A DNA stretch of 12,150 nucleotides from Nitrososphaerota archaeon (GTDB lineage: Archaea; Thermoproteota; Nitrososphaeria; Nitrososphaerales; Gagatemarchaeaceae), in contig VBPP01000041.1 in assembly GCA_005877365.1 (NCBI GenBank), forward strand, positions 1-12,150. Reading direction: 5' to 3'. Positions within the stretch are counted from its first letter, which is position 1. Each line of letters begins with the position of its first letter. A program made the translations under genes and the position numbers. The notes beneath the pieces were generated by a model, which was given only the letters and a program-made list of their open reading frames with translations, was not told the origin of the DNA and made no database searches. Below are positions 6,564 to 12,150 of this stretch, in pieces.

Positions 6564-7217
6564 ATGAGAACGGAAGCTGTCCAGAAGCTAGTGGGAAGGC
6601 CGGTCAAAGACACCTTCGGGAGGTATGCGGGTTATGTCGTCGGCTTCTCGGTGGACATGAGCGGTGATCTTCAATTCGTCGGGATAGACCAGGGGAACGG
6701 AGAGTTCACGGAGTTCCCAGGGAGAAGAATCCTCGTCGACAGAGACGGGCTCGTAGTGATACCCGCCTGGAAGGTCGAGGCCGAGAACCTAAAGAGAGAG
6801 ATAGACACCGTGAGGAAGAGAGTTCAGGCGCTCGAAGGGCTCGTTAAGGATGGAGAGATTACCCACACGATGTACCAGCAGATGGTCGACCAGTACAATC
6901 AGCAACTGAAGAGTTTTCAGGAATCTCACAGTGCCCTCCTTCAGAACCTTTCAACCCGTTTGGATGACATAGAGGGCAGAAGCGAATCCCTCGACAGGTT
7001 CCTCGCAAACGTCAAGGTCCAGTTCAGAGCCGGCGAGCTCGATGAGGGGACCTTCAAGGTCGCGAGCGAATACTCCACCTCGATGAGGACGAAGAACGGG
7101 AAGGAGATTGAAGAGATCCAGTCGCTCCTACGCACCCTTTCACAGCCGGCGGCCCAATCGATAGCCCAGACGGCAACGAAGAAAGACACGGTGGTCGCAC
7201 AAGCGACCTCCGGGTAG
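6564..7217 (+). CDS. cdvA: CdvA, archaeal cell-division protein (PRC-barrel plus coiled coil)
   Basis: CdvA is the archaeal division protein that forms the first structure at mid-cell and recruits ESCRT-III-like CdvB to the membrane. The 217-residue product starts with a PRC-barrel-like domain, residues 8-70 (KLVGRPVKDTFGRYAGYVVGF ... DGLVVIPAWK). A charged helical coiled-coil part follows, about 72-190 (LKREIDTVRKRVQALEGLVKDGEI, then YNQQLKSFQESHSALL), with a conserved NVKVQFRAGELDEGTF segment. The low-complexity tail ends VVAQATSG. I chose ATG 6564: the barrel begins just after it and a TATA box fits; the frame open from 6426 adds unlike sequence. cdvB and cdvC are not in the window. The family call rests on recognised motifs. 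Confidence 0.85.
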   Translation: MRTEAVQKLVGRPVKDTFGRYAGYVVGFSVDMSGDLQFVGIDQGNGEFTEFPGRRILVDRDGLVVIPAWKVEAENLKREIDTVRKRVQALEGLVKDGEITHTMYQQMVDQYNQQLKSFQESHSALLQNLSTRLDDIEGRSESLDRFLANVKVQFRAGELDEGTFKVASEYSTSMRTKNGKEIEEIQSLLRTLSQPAAQSIAQTATKKDTVVAQATSG

Positions 7218-7290
7218 ACTCAGCCTCTTCCGTCTGATAGGAGGTTGACCGGAGTCGACCCACGCCGCGAGGCACATCACCCTCATATCG

Positions 7291-7752
7291 TTGGCTAAGG
7301 GGCTTGGCCTGCGTGGGGCAAGGCTGCTAATGATCGGCTCGGTCTTTGCGCTCATCGGATCTTACTCGATACTTCTTCTTGGGGCGGCTGTGGGTGGTCT
7401 AGAGAGATTACTGTTCCTCATCACAGTCTTTATCTTCTCGCTCTTCCCGACCTTTCTCAGCACGGCGGACACGCTCTCGTCCGGGGAGGGGGCGAGCGTC
7501 TTGCAGTTCTTGGGCGCGAGCGGGCGTACGATCACCGCAGCCGTCCTCGCGGCCGTCCTCGAGGCAGGCGTCTCAGGGATGATTGTCGGTGTGGTTCTCG
7601 GTCTTGTCTTCTCGAACTTTCTCGGCGCATCCGGCGTCTGGAACCTTGTCGGTGTCTTACCGAACCTCGCGTTCGTCTTGGCTACCTGCACCGCGGGGAT
7701 TTCTGCCGGCGTCGCAGTTGGGGTTGGTCTTTCGTGGAAGAACTCGAGTTAA
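7291..7752 (+). CDS. Minimal FtsX/MacB-like ABC transporter permease, four helices, no large ectodomain
   Basis: A 153-residue integral membrane protein with four predicted helices at about residues 11-33, 38-59, 83-111 and 117-148. The loop after helix 2 has VLQFLGASGRTITAAV, resembling the LGAS(R/x)xxI motif before helix 3 of FtsX/MacB/LolC permeases. In that superfamily an extracellular domain of some 100-200 residues usually separates helices 1 and 2; here only a few residues do. The start is TTG 7291; the frame is open back to 7249 without a better start. The 3' end overlaps the ABC ATPase gene by 19 bp, which supports a transporter pair. It is either a true mini-permease or a reduced one; substrate unknown. 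Confidence 0.65.
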   Translation: MAKGLGLRGARLLMIGSVFALIGSYSILLLGAAVGGLERLLFLITVFIFSLFPTFLSTADTLSSGEGASVLQFLGASGRTITAAVLAAVLEAGVSGMIVGVVLGLVFSNFLGASGVWNLVGVLPNLAFVLATCTAGISAGVAVGVGLSWKNSS

Positions 7753-8462
7753 TCCCGGGTCTCTCCAGGTCAGCTTTCGGCGGGGCGGCGACTGGGAACG
7801 TAACGCAGCTCACCCACGTCAGCAAGGTATTCCTCGAGCCGAAGCGGAGGGAGGTTTTCACTGACATCAACATGCGGGTGAAGCGGGGCGAGTTTGTGGC
7901 TCTGGCTGGGCCTGTCGGGAGCGGGAAGACGACCCTAGTCAACCTCCTGGCGGGTCTCGAGAGAGCGAGCTCCGGGAGCATCCAGGTCCTCGGCAAAGAG
8001 ACCACCCGCTTGTCGGGGAGAGAGCTCACCGCCCTCAGGCTCGCGAGTCTCGGACTCGTTCCGCAGGTCCAGAACTTGATGCAGGAGTTCACAGTTTCTC
8101 AAAACGTCGAGCTGCCGCTCTTCTTTCTCGGGGAGGGAGAAAGGGAGTCGAGGCTTTCTCGGGTGCAGGAGGTTCTTGCATTGATGGGAATCAACGCGGA
8201 TGCGGAGAGGAAAGTCGCCGACCTTAGCGTCGGGGAGAAGCAGCTAGTATCCATCGCGAGGGCCATGGTGAAGGACCCGCCCCTCCTGGTGATGGACGAG
8301 CCCACGGAGTCTCTAGACCCCCTGGTCTCGGAGTTGATTCTCGAGATGCTAAGGGGCGACAACGCCCTGAGAGCGAAGACGCTGATCATCGCGACTCACG
8401 ACAAGAGGATAATCGAGCTGGCGACGAGAACTGTAAGGATGAACGCGAAGATACAGGCCTGA
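7734..8462 (+). CDS. ABC transporter ATP-binding protein, LolD/MacB/FtsE type
   Basis: A 242-residue nucleotide-binding subunit that would power the overlapping permease. Motifs in order: Walker A GPVGSGKTT (59-67), Q-loop Gln111 in LVPQVQN, signature LSVGEKQ (164-170), Walker B LLVMDE (184-189), D-loop SLD (193-195) and switch His222 in ATHD. The pattern LSGREL..LR...LG.VPQ..NL is characteristic of the LolD/MacB/FtsE branch. The signature is LSVGE in place of LSGGQ, and the usual QR after it is QL, which is unusual. The start is GTG 7734 inside the end of the permease gene, indicating coupled translation. The N-terminal 20 residues are atypical and the true start may be slightly later. Confidence 0.9.
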   Translation: MEELELIPGLSRSAFGGAATGNVTQLTHVSKVFLEPKRREVFTDINMRVKRGEFVALAGPVGSGKTTLVNLLAGLERASSGSIQVLGKETTRLSGRELTALRLASLGLVPQVQNLMQEFTVSQNVELPLFFLGEGERESRLSRVQEVLALMGINADAERKVADLSVGEKQLVSIARAMVKDPPLLVMDEPTESLDPLVSELILEMLRGDNALRAKTLIIATHDKRIIELATRTVRMNAKIQA

Positions 8463-8491
8463 ACTCTCCGGTAATCGTCTGTCTCTTCGAC

Positions 8492-8935
8492 ATGAGGAGC
8501 AGCGACGATAAGAATTGCTCCGATCCTCGGCGAGGGGCGCTCGAGGACTACCCCGGTTGGTCAGGGATCGGGACGAAGGTTCATATCGCATCTTCGCGAC
8601 TCTTTGCAATATTCGAGGGTTCTGGGAGTGGTGGTCTAACTCTGGCCGAGGTCTCCACTAGGAGACTCCTCTGGTGGTTGCTCGAGGGGACGAGGGGTGG
8701 TCCGACTCGCGTAAAGATTCTCAGGGCGATAACTGCGAAGCCTCTGAACGCCCACCAGCTGGCGAAGGAGCTCGGGATGGACTACACCACGATCAGGCAT
8801 CATCTCGATATCCTGGTCAGGCATCACGTCGTTGAAGCGGTCGGAGAAGAATACGGTGCGGTCTTCTACGTGAGCGGCTGGCTTTCGAAGGGAGAGGTCA
8901 TGGGAGAGATTTTGGATGAAAGTAGGAAAAAGTAA
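8492..8935 (+). CDS. Winged-helix transcriptional regulator, ArsR-like
   Basis: A 147-residue protein whose C-terminal half is a winged helix-turn-helix. STRRLLWWLLEGTRGGPTRVKILRAI leads in, NAHQLAKELGMDYTTIRHHLDILVRHHVV holds the HTH and recognition helix (about 86-114), and EEYGAVFYVSGW (119-130) is the wing. The GTRGG...R..IL plus DY(T/K)TxxHHL pattern is common in archaeal ArsR-type regulators. The first 50 residues look unconserved, and the real start may lie later, although no better in-frame start codon was found than ATG 8492. It sits 29 bases after the ABC ATPase and 21 before a membrane-protein gene. It may regulate this cluster; the target is unknown. Confidence 0.82.
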   Translation: MRSSDDKNCSDPRRGALEDYPGWSGIGTKVHIASSRLFAIFEGSGSGGLTLAEVSTRRLLWWLLEGTRGGPTRVKILRAITAKPLNAHQLAKELGMDYTTIRHHLDILVRHHVVEAVGEEYGAVFYVSGWLSKGEVMGEILDESRKK

Positions 8936-8956
8936 ATACGCACCCCGGGGGGTTCG

Positions 8957-9259
8957 GTGAGCAAAAACATGGTAGGCACCTTGTGGCTCATGGACATCGG
9001 GATCTCAGCGGTGAGTGCGCTTCTTCTCCTTGGGATTCTGGCAATCCATGTGAAAAGCTGGAAAGACTTGAGGGGGAGGGTCTTGGTGGGCGCGACAGCC
9101 TTCGTCTTCCCACTCTTTCTAGCAAACATAGTCGCGGCCTACTTCTACTACGTCCTTGCAGAGAGCTTCGGCGCCGCCGTCGCCGCGCCACTTCTCTACA
9201 TACAGGTTCTGCAGGTTGTGGGCTACTCGATCTTCTTCGTCGTAACCTGGAAGTACTAG
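8957..9259 (+). CDS. Three-helix membrane protein next to an ArsR-like regulator, function unknown
   Basis: A 100-residue protein with three hydrophobic segments: about residues 8-31 (TLWLMDIGISAVSALLLLGI), 42-67 (VLVGATAFVFPLFLANIVAAYFYYVL) and 72-96 (GAAVAAPLLYIQVLQVVGYSIFFVV). Short charged loops such as HVKSWKDLRGR lie between them. The start is GTG 8957 with ATG 8969 as alternative. An AT-rich AGTAAATAC (8930-8938), overlapping the end of the regulator gene, could be its TATA box, which would make the mRNA nearly leaderless. Archaeal HTH regulators are often paired with small membrane proteins of this size. The pairing suggests linked function but gives no mechanism; no named family is recognised. 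Confidence 0.7.
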   Translation: MSKNMVGTLWLMDIGISAVSALLLLGILAIHVKSWKDLRGRVLVGATAFVFPLFLANIVAAYFYYVLAESFGAAVAAPLLYIQVLQVVGYSIFFVVTWKY

Positions 9260-9296
9260 GAAATGGGGATGAAATGAGGAGAAATTGTGGAAAATG

Positions 9297-9305
9297 AATA
9301 AAATA
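9297..9305 (+). promoter_or_regulatory. TATA box for the YxFWYxxD-family secreted protein
   Basis: AATAAAATA is centred about 28 bases before the TTG at 9329. This predicts transcription from the start codon itself. The surrounding 9261-9310 stretch is markedly A-rich compared with its neighbours, as expected for an independent promoter. Confidence 0.6.
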
Positions 9306-9328
9306 GCACTATTGAAATCCACCGCAGA

Positions 9329-9812
9329 TTGGCGAACTTTCGCACGATCTCGGCCATCTTCATAGCCCTCGCGGTCATCTTCGCGGCATCAACCGGCTAC
9401 TTTGCTGCCAACCCTACCACCGTCACCCAGACGACGACAGTCGCCCAGAAAACGACGGTCACCCAGACAAGCACCTCGACTCAGACGGTCGCCGGTCCTA
9501 GCTCCCCCGCCTACACGGTCGGCCTGGGGTACAACTCCTCGATTGGGTTCTACCTGACCAACGGCACCGGCTTCACCCTCTACATGTTCAAGGTGGACAA
9601 GCCCAACAACGGGACGAGCGCCTGCTACGGTAATTGCGCTATCAACTGGCCCGCATTCTCCACGAGTAAGATCACGGTTCCACCCGGGCTCAGCGCATCG
9701 AGCTTCGGCACTATCACACGGAAAGACGGGAGCAAGCAGGTAACCTAACACGTTAGGTCAGGGAGTAGGAACCGTCTGGTTCGCCTACACTATTCCGACG
9801 CCTCATGCGTAG
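9329..9812 (+). pseudogene. Secreted YxFWYxxD-motif protein (COG4315-like), interrupted by a short deletion and frame change
   Basis: The first part (9329-9748, 139 residues) has an N-terminal membrane anchor or signal (about 6-25) and a Thr/Gln-rich linker (30-54). The family core follows: FYLTNGTGFTLYMFKVDKPN with Y-x-F-x-x-D at 85-90, the cysteine pair CYGNC (99-103), NWPAF, and FGTITRKDGSKQVT, where the frame stops. Relatives continue with a YNGxPLYYxxGD-type strand and a GQGVxGVWF end. That end is present in another frame: NTLGQGVGTVWFAYTIPTPHA, stop at 9810-9812. About 14-16 residues are missing at 9740-9752. TTG 9329 fits the TATA box. Function of the family is unclear (cell-surface, possibly redox-related). 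Confidence 0.75.
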
Positions 9813-9952
9813 GCACGGGGACGCTCGCCCGCGCCCTTACCCATGAAGAGATTTCCAGCCTTCCCCCCTCGAAATCGCTTGGCTCAAATGACACCGTCAG
9901 ACCACACGGCCCTGGATCAACGTGAACCTGTTGAAATTGGGTTCAATTCGAT

Positions 9953-10267
9953 TCATATCTCTGAGATAGCTTGTGGGACGGGGTTCGGCAGGTGCCCCGC
10001 GGTAAGGACGGCGATGATTGGAAGTAGTCCGAAGCCTGTGGTGAAGCCAAAGATCGCTGCATCGACGGTAGCTCCGAAGACTGCCTTGTGGCGGAGCGTG
10101 GAGACGATACCAACGACGAATGAAAGCAAGACCATGGCTCCCGCAATTTCAAATATCAATACGGACGGTTGGAATGAGAAGAGTGAAAGGGAGATTATGC
10201 TGTTCTGCAAGAGATACGCCAAGAGGCCGATGGCAAGGCCGACCACGAATCCGCTCTTGTGCGCCAT
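9953..10267 (-). CDS. Small multi-helix membrane protein, function unknown
   Basis: A 104-residue membrane protein on the minus strand. I start it at ATG 10267 (MAHKSGFVVGLA) because a strong Shine-Dalgarno sequence, GGAGGTG, lies at 10271-10277 on that strand with ideal spacing; a frame beginning at 10285 would include this site. Three hydrophobic stretches are visible: about residues 6-32 (VVGLAIGLLAYLLQNSIISL), 36-55 (QPSVLIFEIAGAMVLLSFVV) and 65-90 (FGATVDAAIFGFTTGFGLLPII). Composition is less GC-rich than the ribosomal region. No family is recognised. It follows the SnoaL-like gene on the same strand by 123 bases. Confidence 0.65.
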   Translation of the reverse strand: MAHKSGFVVGLAIGLLAYLLQNSIISLSLFSFQPSVLIFEIAGAMVLLSFVVGIVSTLRHKAVFGATVDAAIFGFTTGFGLLPIIAVLTAGHLPNPVPQAISEI

Positions 10268-10270
10268 CGC

Positions 10271-10277
10271 CACCTCC
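10271..10277 (-). promoter_or_regulatory. Ribosome binding site deciding the start of the membrane protein at 10267
   Basis: The minus strand reads GGAGGTG, with GGAGG five bases from the ATG at 10267. This is a full match to the archaeal anti-Shine-Dalgarno. Most other genes in the window lack such a site and appear leaderless or coupled, so this gene is probably translated from a leadered mRNA. Confidence 0.7.
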
Positions 10278-10307
10278 GCCCCCACAAGGGTTCATAGATT
10301 TTTTCGA

Positions 10308-10332
10308 CGTCCTGCGCATGAGCAGCAGGACG
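10308..10332. repeat. 8-bp inverted repeat upstream of the small membrane-protein gene
   Basis: CGTCCTGC (10308-10315) and GCAGGACG (10325-10332) are exact inverted copies separated by nine bases. The site is about 41-65 bases before the ATG at 10267 on the minus strand. No T-run follows in either direction, so an operator or mRNA hairpin fits better than a terminator. Confidence 0.45.
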
Positions 10333-10390
10333 AAATCGAGAGGTCTTCCCCACTTCAGATAGAAGCGTACCGATACTTGCGCAAGTTTCC

Positions 10391-10840
10391 TCACATCACG
10401 CCGATTTGCTTCAGCATTCCCACCAAGTCGTAGTTTAGTCTCTCCTCCACGATTTCTCCCTTCTTCCAAGTGGCGACCGTACAAAACTCAAGTCGAAATT
10501 TCTTGTTCGTAGGAGGAATCATTTTTCCGTCAGCCCCCTTCATGGGACCCTTCATAGTGCCCGTAAACTCGGCCACTGAACAAGTGTAGTCCCCTTGTCC
10601 GAATAGGATCTTGTACGGATTGTTCACCAGATGATTGTCAGGAAATATCTTGAAAAATTCCACGGCTTCGCTATCATGGTTATGCCTTCCTCTTGTTGGT
10701 GTGGGTTGACCGGGCCAGTACACGGCGACATTTTCAGCGTGGCGCTTCCTGAATGTATCCCAGTCTTTGCTTCCAGGCCCCGCATTCCACGCGTCATCCA
10801 GCGTTTTCATTAACCGTAGGTTATCTTCCACCTTGTTCAA
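10391..10840 (-). CDS. SnoaL-like / NTF2-fold polyketide-cyclase-type protein
   Basis: A cytosolic protein of about 149 residues with the NTF2-like cone fold used by SnoaL-type cyclases and related small enzymes. Family-like segments are NLRLMKTLDDAWNAG, DWDTFRKRHAENVAVYWPGQ, PTPTRGRHNHDSEAVEFF, FPDNHLVNNPYKILFGQGDYTC, AEFTGTMKGPM, FRLEFCTVATWKKGEIVEE and LNYDLVGMLKQIGV. These resemble bacterial ester-cyclase-like proteins closely, and base composition is lower in GC than the ribosomal genes, so transfer from bacteria is plausible. I start at TTG 10840, giving MNKVEDNL; TTG 10858, GTG 10831 and ATG 10810 are alternatives. A minus-strand TATA-like ATTTATC near 10876-10882 supports 10840. Substrate unknown. 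Confidence 0.82.
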   Translation of the reverse strand: MNKVEDNLRLMKTLDDAWNAGPGSKDWDTFRKRHAENVAVYWPGQPTPTRGRHNHDSEAVEFFKIFPDNHLVNNPYKILFGQGDYTCSVAEFTGTMKGPMKGADGKMIPPTNKKFRLEFCTVATWKKGEIVEERLNYDLVGMLKQIGVM

Positions 10841-10858
10841 CCCCCGGAGGTGTCTCAA

Positions 10859-11001
10859 TGTCAGGGAACCGAGGAGATAAATGTGCGCTTATGTGCGGCG
10901 AACTTGACGGAACCAAAATGGCGGCTTTATGCCCCGTCAGACGACCCGAATACGATGTCCCGCCAAGTTAGCGGGGGCGTCTGTTCCCTGTTCCCATCAC
11001 G
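10859..11001. other. Intergenic region between SnoaL-like gene (-) and EF-1alpha gene (+)
   Basis: No gene is supported here. Visible elements are ATGTGCG repeated at a 10-base interval (10881-10887 and 10891-10897), a short hairpin CCCGC/GCGGG (10959-10963 and 10971-10975) with a 7-base loop, and the tandem repeat TGTTCCC TGTTCCC (about 10982-10995) just before the EF-1alpha TATA box. Their roles are unknown. Confidence 0.45.
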
Positions 11002-11009
11002 CTTAAATA
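11002..11009 (+). promoter_or_regulatory. TATA box for the EF-1alpha gene
   Basis: CTTAAATA is a good archaeal TATA match. Transcription is expected near 11032, leaving a leader of about 17-20 bases before the TTG at 11051. The leader contains AAGGG (11039-11043), a possible weak ribosome binding site. Confidence 0.7.
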
Positions 11010-11050
11010 ATCTGGGACGGGGTCGTTCCTCGTAATTCAAGGGTTTAGCT

Positions 11051-12150
11051 TTGGCTAATAAGCCTCACCTCAATCTCATTGTCACGGGTCACGTAGACCA
11101 CGGCAAGTCCACTACTATGGGCCATTTCCTCTTCGACCTCGGCGTCGTCGACCAGAGGATGATCGAGGAGTTCGCGAGGGAGTCCGAGAAGACGGGGGCC
11201 GGCGACTCCTTCAAGTATGCGTGGGTCCTCGACGAGCTGAAGGACGAGAGGGAGAGGGGGGTCACGATCGACCTCGCCTTCCAGAAGTTCGAGACGCCGA
11301 AGTTCTTCTACACGCTGATAGACGCGCCGGGGCATCGCGACTTCATCAAGAACATGATCACGGGGGCCTCCGAGGCTGATGCCTCAGTCCTGATTGTGTC
11401 CGCTAAGAAGGGTGAGCAGGACGTGGCTCTGGGGCCGGGCGGACAGGCGAGGGAGCACGCATTCCTGCTGAGGACCTTGGGGGTCAACCAGCTCGTTGTG
11501 TGCATAAACAAGATGGACGACCAGACGGTGAAGTACTCCGAGCAGAGGTTCAACGAGTCGAAGCAGGACGTCGAGAACCTCCTGAAGATTGTTGGGTACG
11601 ACATCAAGAAGGTGCAGATCATCCCGGTCTCGGGGTGGACGGGGGAGAACCTGATCAAGAAGTCGACGAACATGCCCTGGTACAAGGGGCCGACCCTCTT
11701 CGAGGTCCTCGACACCTTCACCGAGCCGCCGAAGCCGATCAACAAGCCCCTGAGGATTCCCATTCAGGATGTGTACACGATTACCGGGGTGGGGACGGTG
11801 CCCGTCGGGCGTGTCGAGACCGGGAGGATTAGGGTCGGAGACACCGTGGTGATAATGCCAGAGGGGATCACCGCCGAGGTGAAATCGATCGAGACACACC
11901 ACACGCCGATGGAGGAGGCTGTCGCAGGGGACAACATCGGCTTCAATCTGAGGGGTGTAGCGAAGACCGACTTCAGGAGAGGGTCGGTTCTCGGTCCTCC
12001 CAAAGACCCACCCACGATCGCGAAGGAGTTTCTGGGGCAGATCATCGTCGTCTACCATCCGACCGCAATAGCGGCGGGGTATACGCCCGTGTTACACTGT
12101 CACACGGCGCAGGTGGCTGCGACGATAACGGAGCTCGTGGCGAAGATAGA
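11051..12150 (+). CDS. tuf: Translation elongation factor 1-alpha (aEF1A), 3' end cut by window
   Basis: This is the GTPase that delivers aminoacyl-tRNA to the ribosome. 366 residues are present of a usual 430 or so. GTP-binding motifs: G1 GHVDHGKS (13-20), G2 Thr72 in RGVTID, G3 DAPGH (91-95), G4 NKMD (153-156), G5 SGW (194-196). Domain II begins around KPLRIPIQDVYTITGVGTV (232-250), and domain III is under way at the window end (HPTAIAAGYTPVLHCHTAQ). The segments DLAFQKFET and GGQAREHAFLL are archaeal and look closest to thaumarchaeal versions from memory. The start is TTG 11051, since MANKPHLNLIVTGH follows directly and no ATG or GTG is available; a TATA box lies at 11002. No stop occurs before the edge. 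Confidence 0.96.
   Translation, partial: MANKPHLNLIVTGHVDHGKSTTMGHFLFDLGVVDQRMIEEFARESEKTGAGDSFKYAWVLDELKDERERGVTIDLAFQKFETPKFFYTLIDAPGHRDFIKNMITGASEADASVLIVSAKKGEQDVALGPGGQAREHAFLLRTLGVNQLVVCINKMDDQTVKYSEQRFNESKQDVENLLKIVGYDIKKVQIIPVSGWTGENLIKKSTNMPWYKGPTLFEVLDTFTEPPKPINKPLRIPIQDVYTITGVGTVPVGRVETGRIRVGDTVVIMPEGITAEVKSIETHHTPMEEAVAGDNIGFNLRGVAKTDFRRGSVLGPPKDPPTIAKEFLGQIIVVYHPTAIAAGYTPVLHCHTAQVAATITELVAKI

Noticed and set aside
7240..7298. Possible tiny gene after GGAGG at 7240 with TTG 7245
   Set aside because: The frame is only 17 codons, and the TTG follows the Shine-Dalgarno-like sequence with no spacing.
9924..9948. tRNA T-arm-like GGGTTCAATTC
   Set aside because: No matching acceptor, D or anticodon arms could be built around it; only short overlapping inverted repeats are present.
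9843..10433. 196-codon plus-strand open frame
   Set aside because: It is antisense to the small membrane protein, whose Shine-Dalgarno and membrane helices on the minus strand are much more convincing.
10959..10975. Possible terminator or small RNA hairpin CCCGC/GCGGG
   Set aside because: The stem is only 5 bp and no T-run follows on either strand, so it is noted under the intergenic region but not called.
11384..12058. 224-codon open frame on the minus strand
   Set aside because: It lies opposite conserved EF-1alpha sequence and is an antisense shadow.

Overview
The window comes from an archaeon, most likely Nitrososphaeria/Thaumarchaeota-like. Four things point there. The largest RNA polymerase subunit is one unsplit gene (A' and A'' domains in one reading frame). 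There is a CdvA cell-division protein. The EF-1alpha, uS7, uS12, L30e and NusA proteins are of archaeal type. Several genes have a TATA box about 26 bases before the start codon, with little or no 5' leader. The informational genes are GC-rich. Placement below that rank cannot be decided from this sequence alone.

Layout. Positions 1-4366 hold the informational cluster on the + strand: rpoA (5' end outside the window), rpl30e, nusA, rps12, rps7. At the other edge (11051 to the window end) lies the gene for EF-1alpha, cut by the window. In many archaea these genes lie close together. Here about 6.7 kb of mixed genes separates rps7 from the EF-1alpha gene.

The region between holds, in order: a lidless alpha/beta hydrolase (-) convergent with rps7; two tiny membrane-protein genes (+); a secreted DUF3224-like protein (-); cdvA (+); a very small FtsX-like permease overlapping a LolD/MacB/FtsE-type ABC ATPase; a winged-helix regulator followed by a three-helix membrane protein; a broken secreted YxFWYxxD-family protein; then on the - strand a small membrane protein and a SnoaL-like NTF2-fold protein of bacterial look. 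The run cdvA - permease - ATPase - regulator - membrane protein is co-directional and tightly packed. It is the most interesting neighbourhood: an FtsEX-like pair beside an archaeal division gene.

Two genes look damaged by short internal deletions. rpoA loses roughly 94 bases right after the NADFDG part of its catalytic motif, with a 4-base microhomology at the junction and a change of frame. The YxFWYxxD-family gene loses roughly 45 bases near its end, also with a frame change. A broken single-copy rpoA should be lethal, so an amplification or assembly artefact is the first explanation to test. No rRNA, tRNA, CRISPR array, insertion sequence or transposase was seen.
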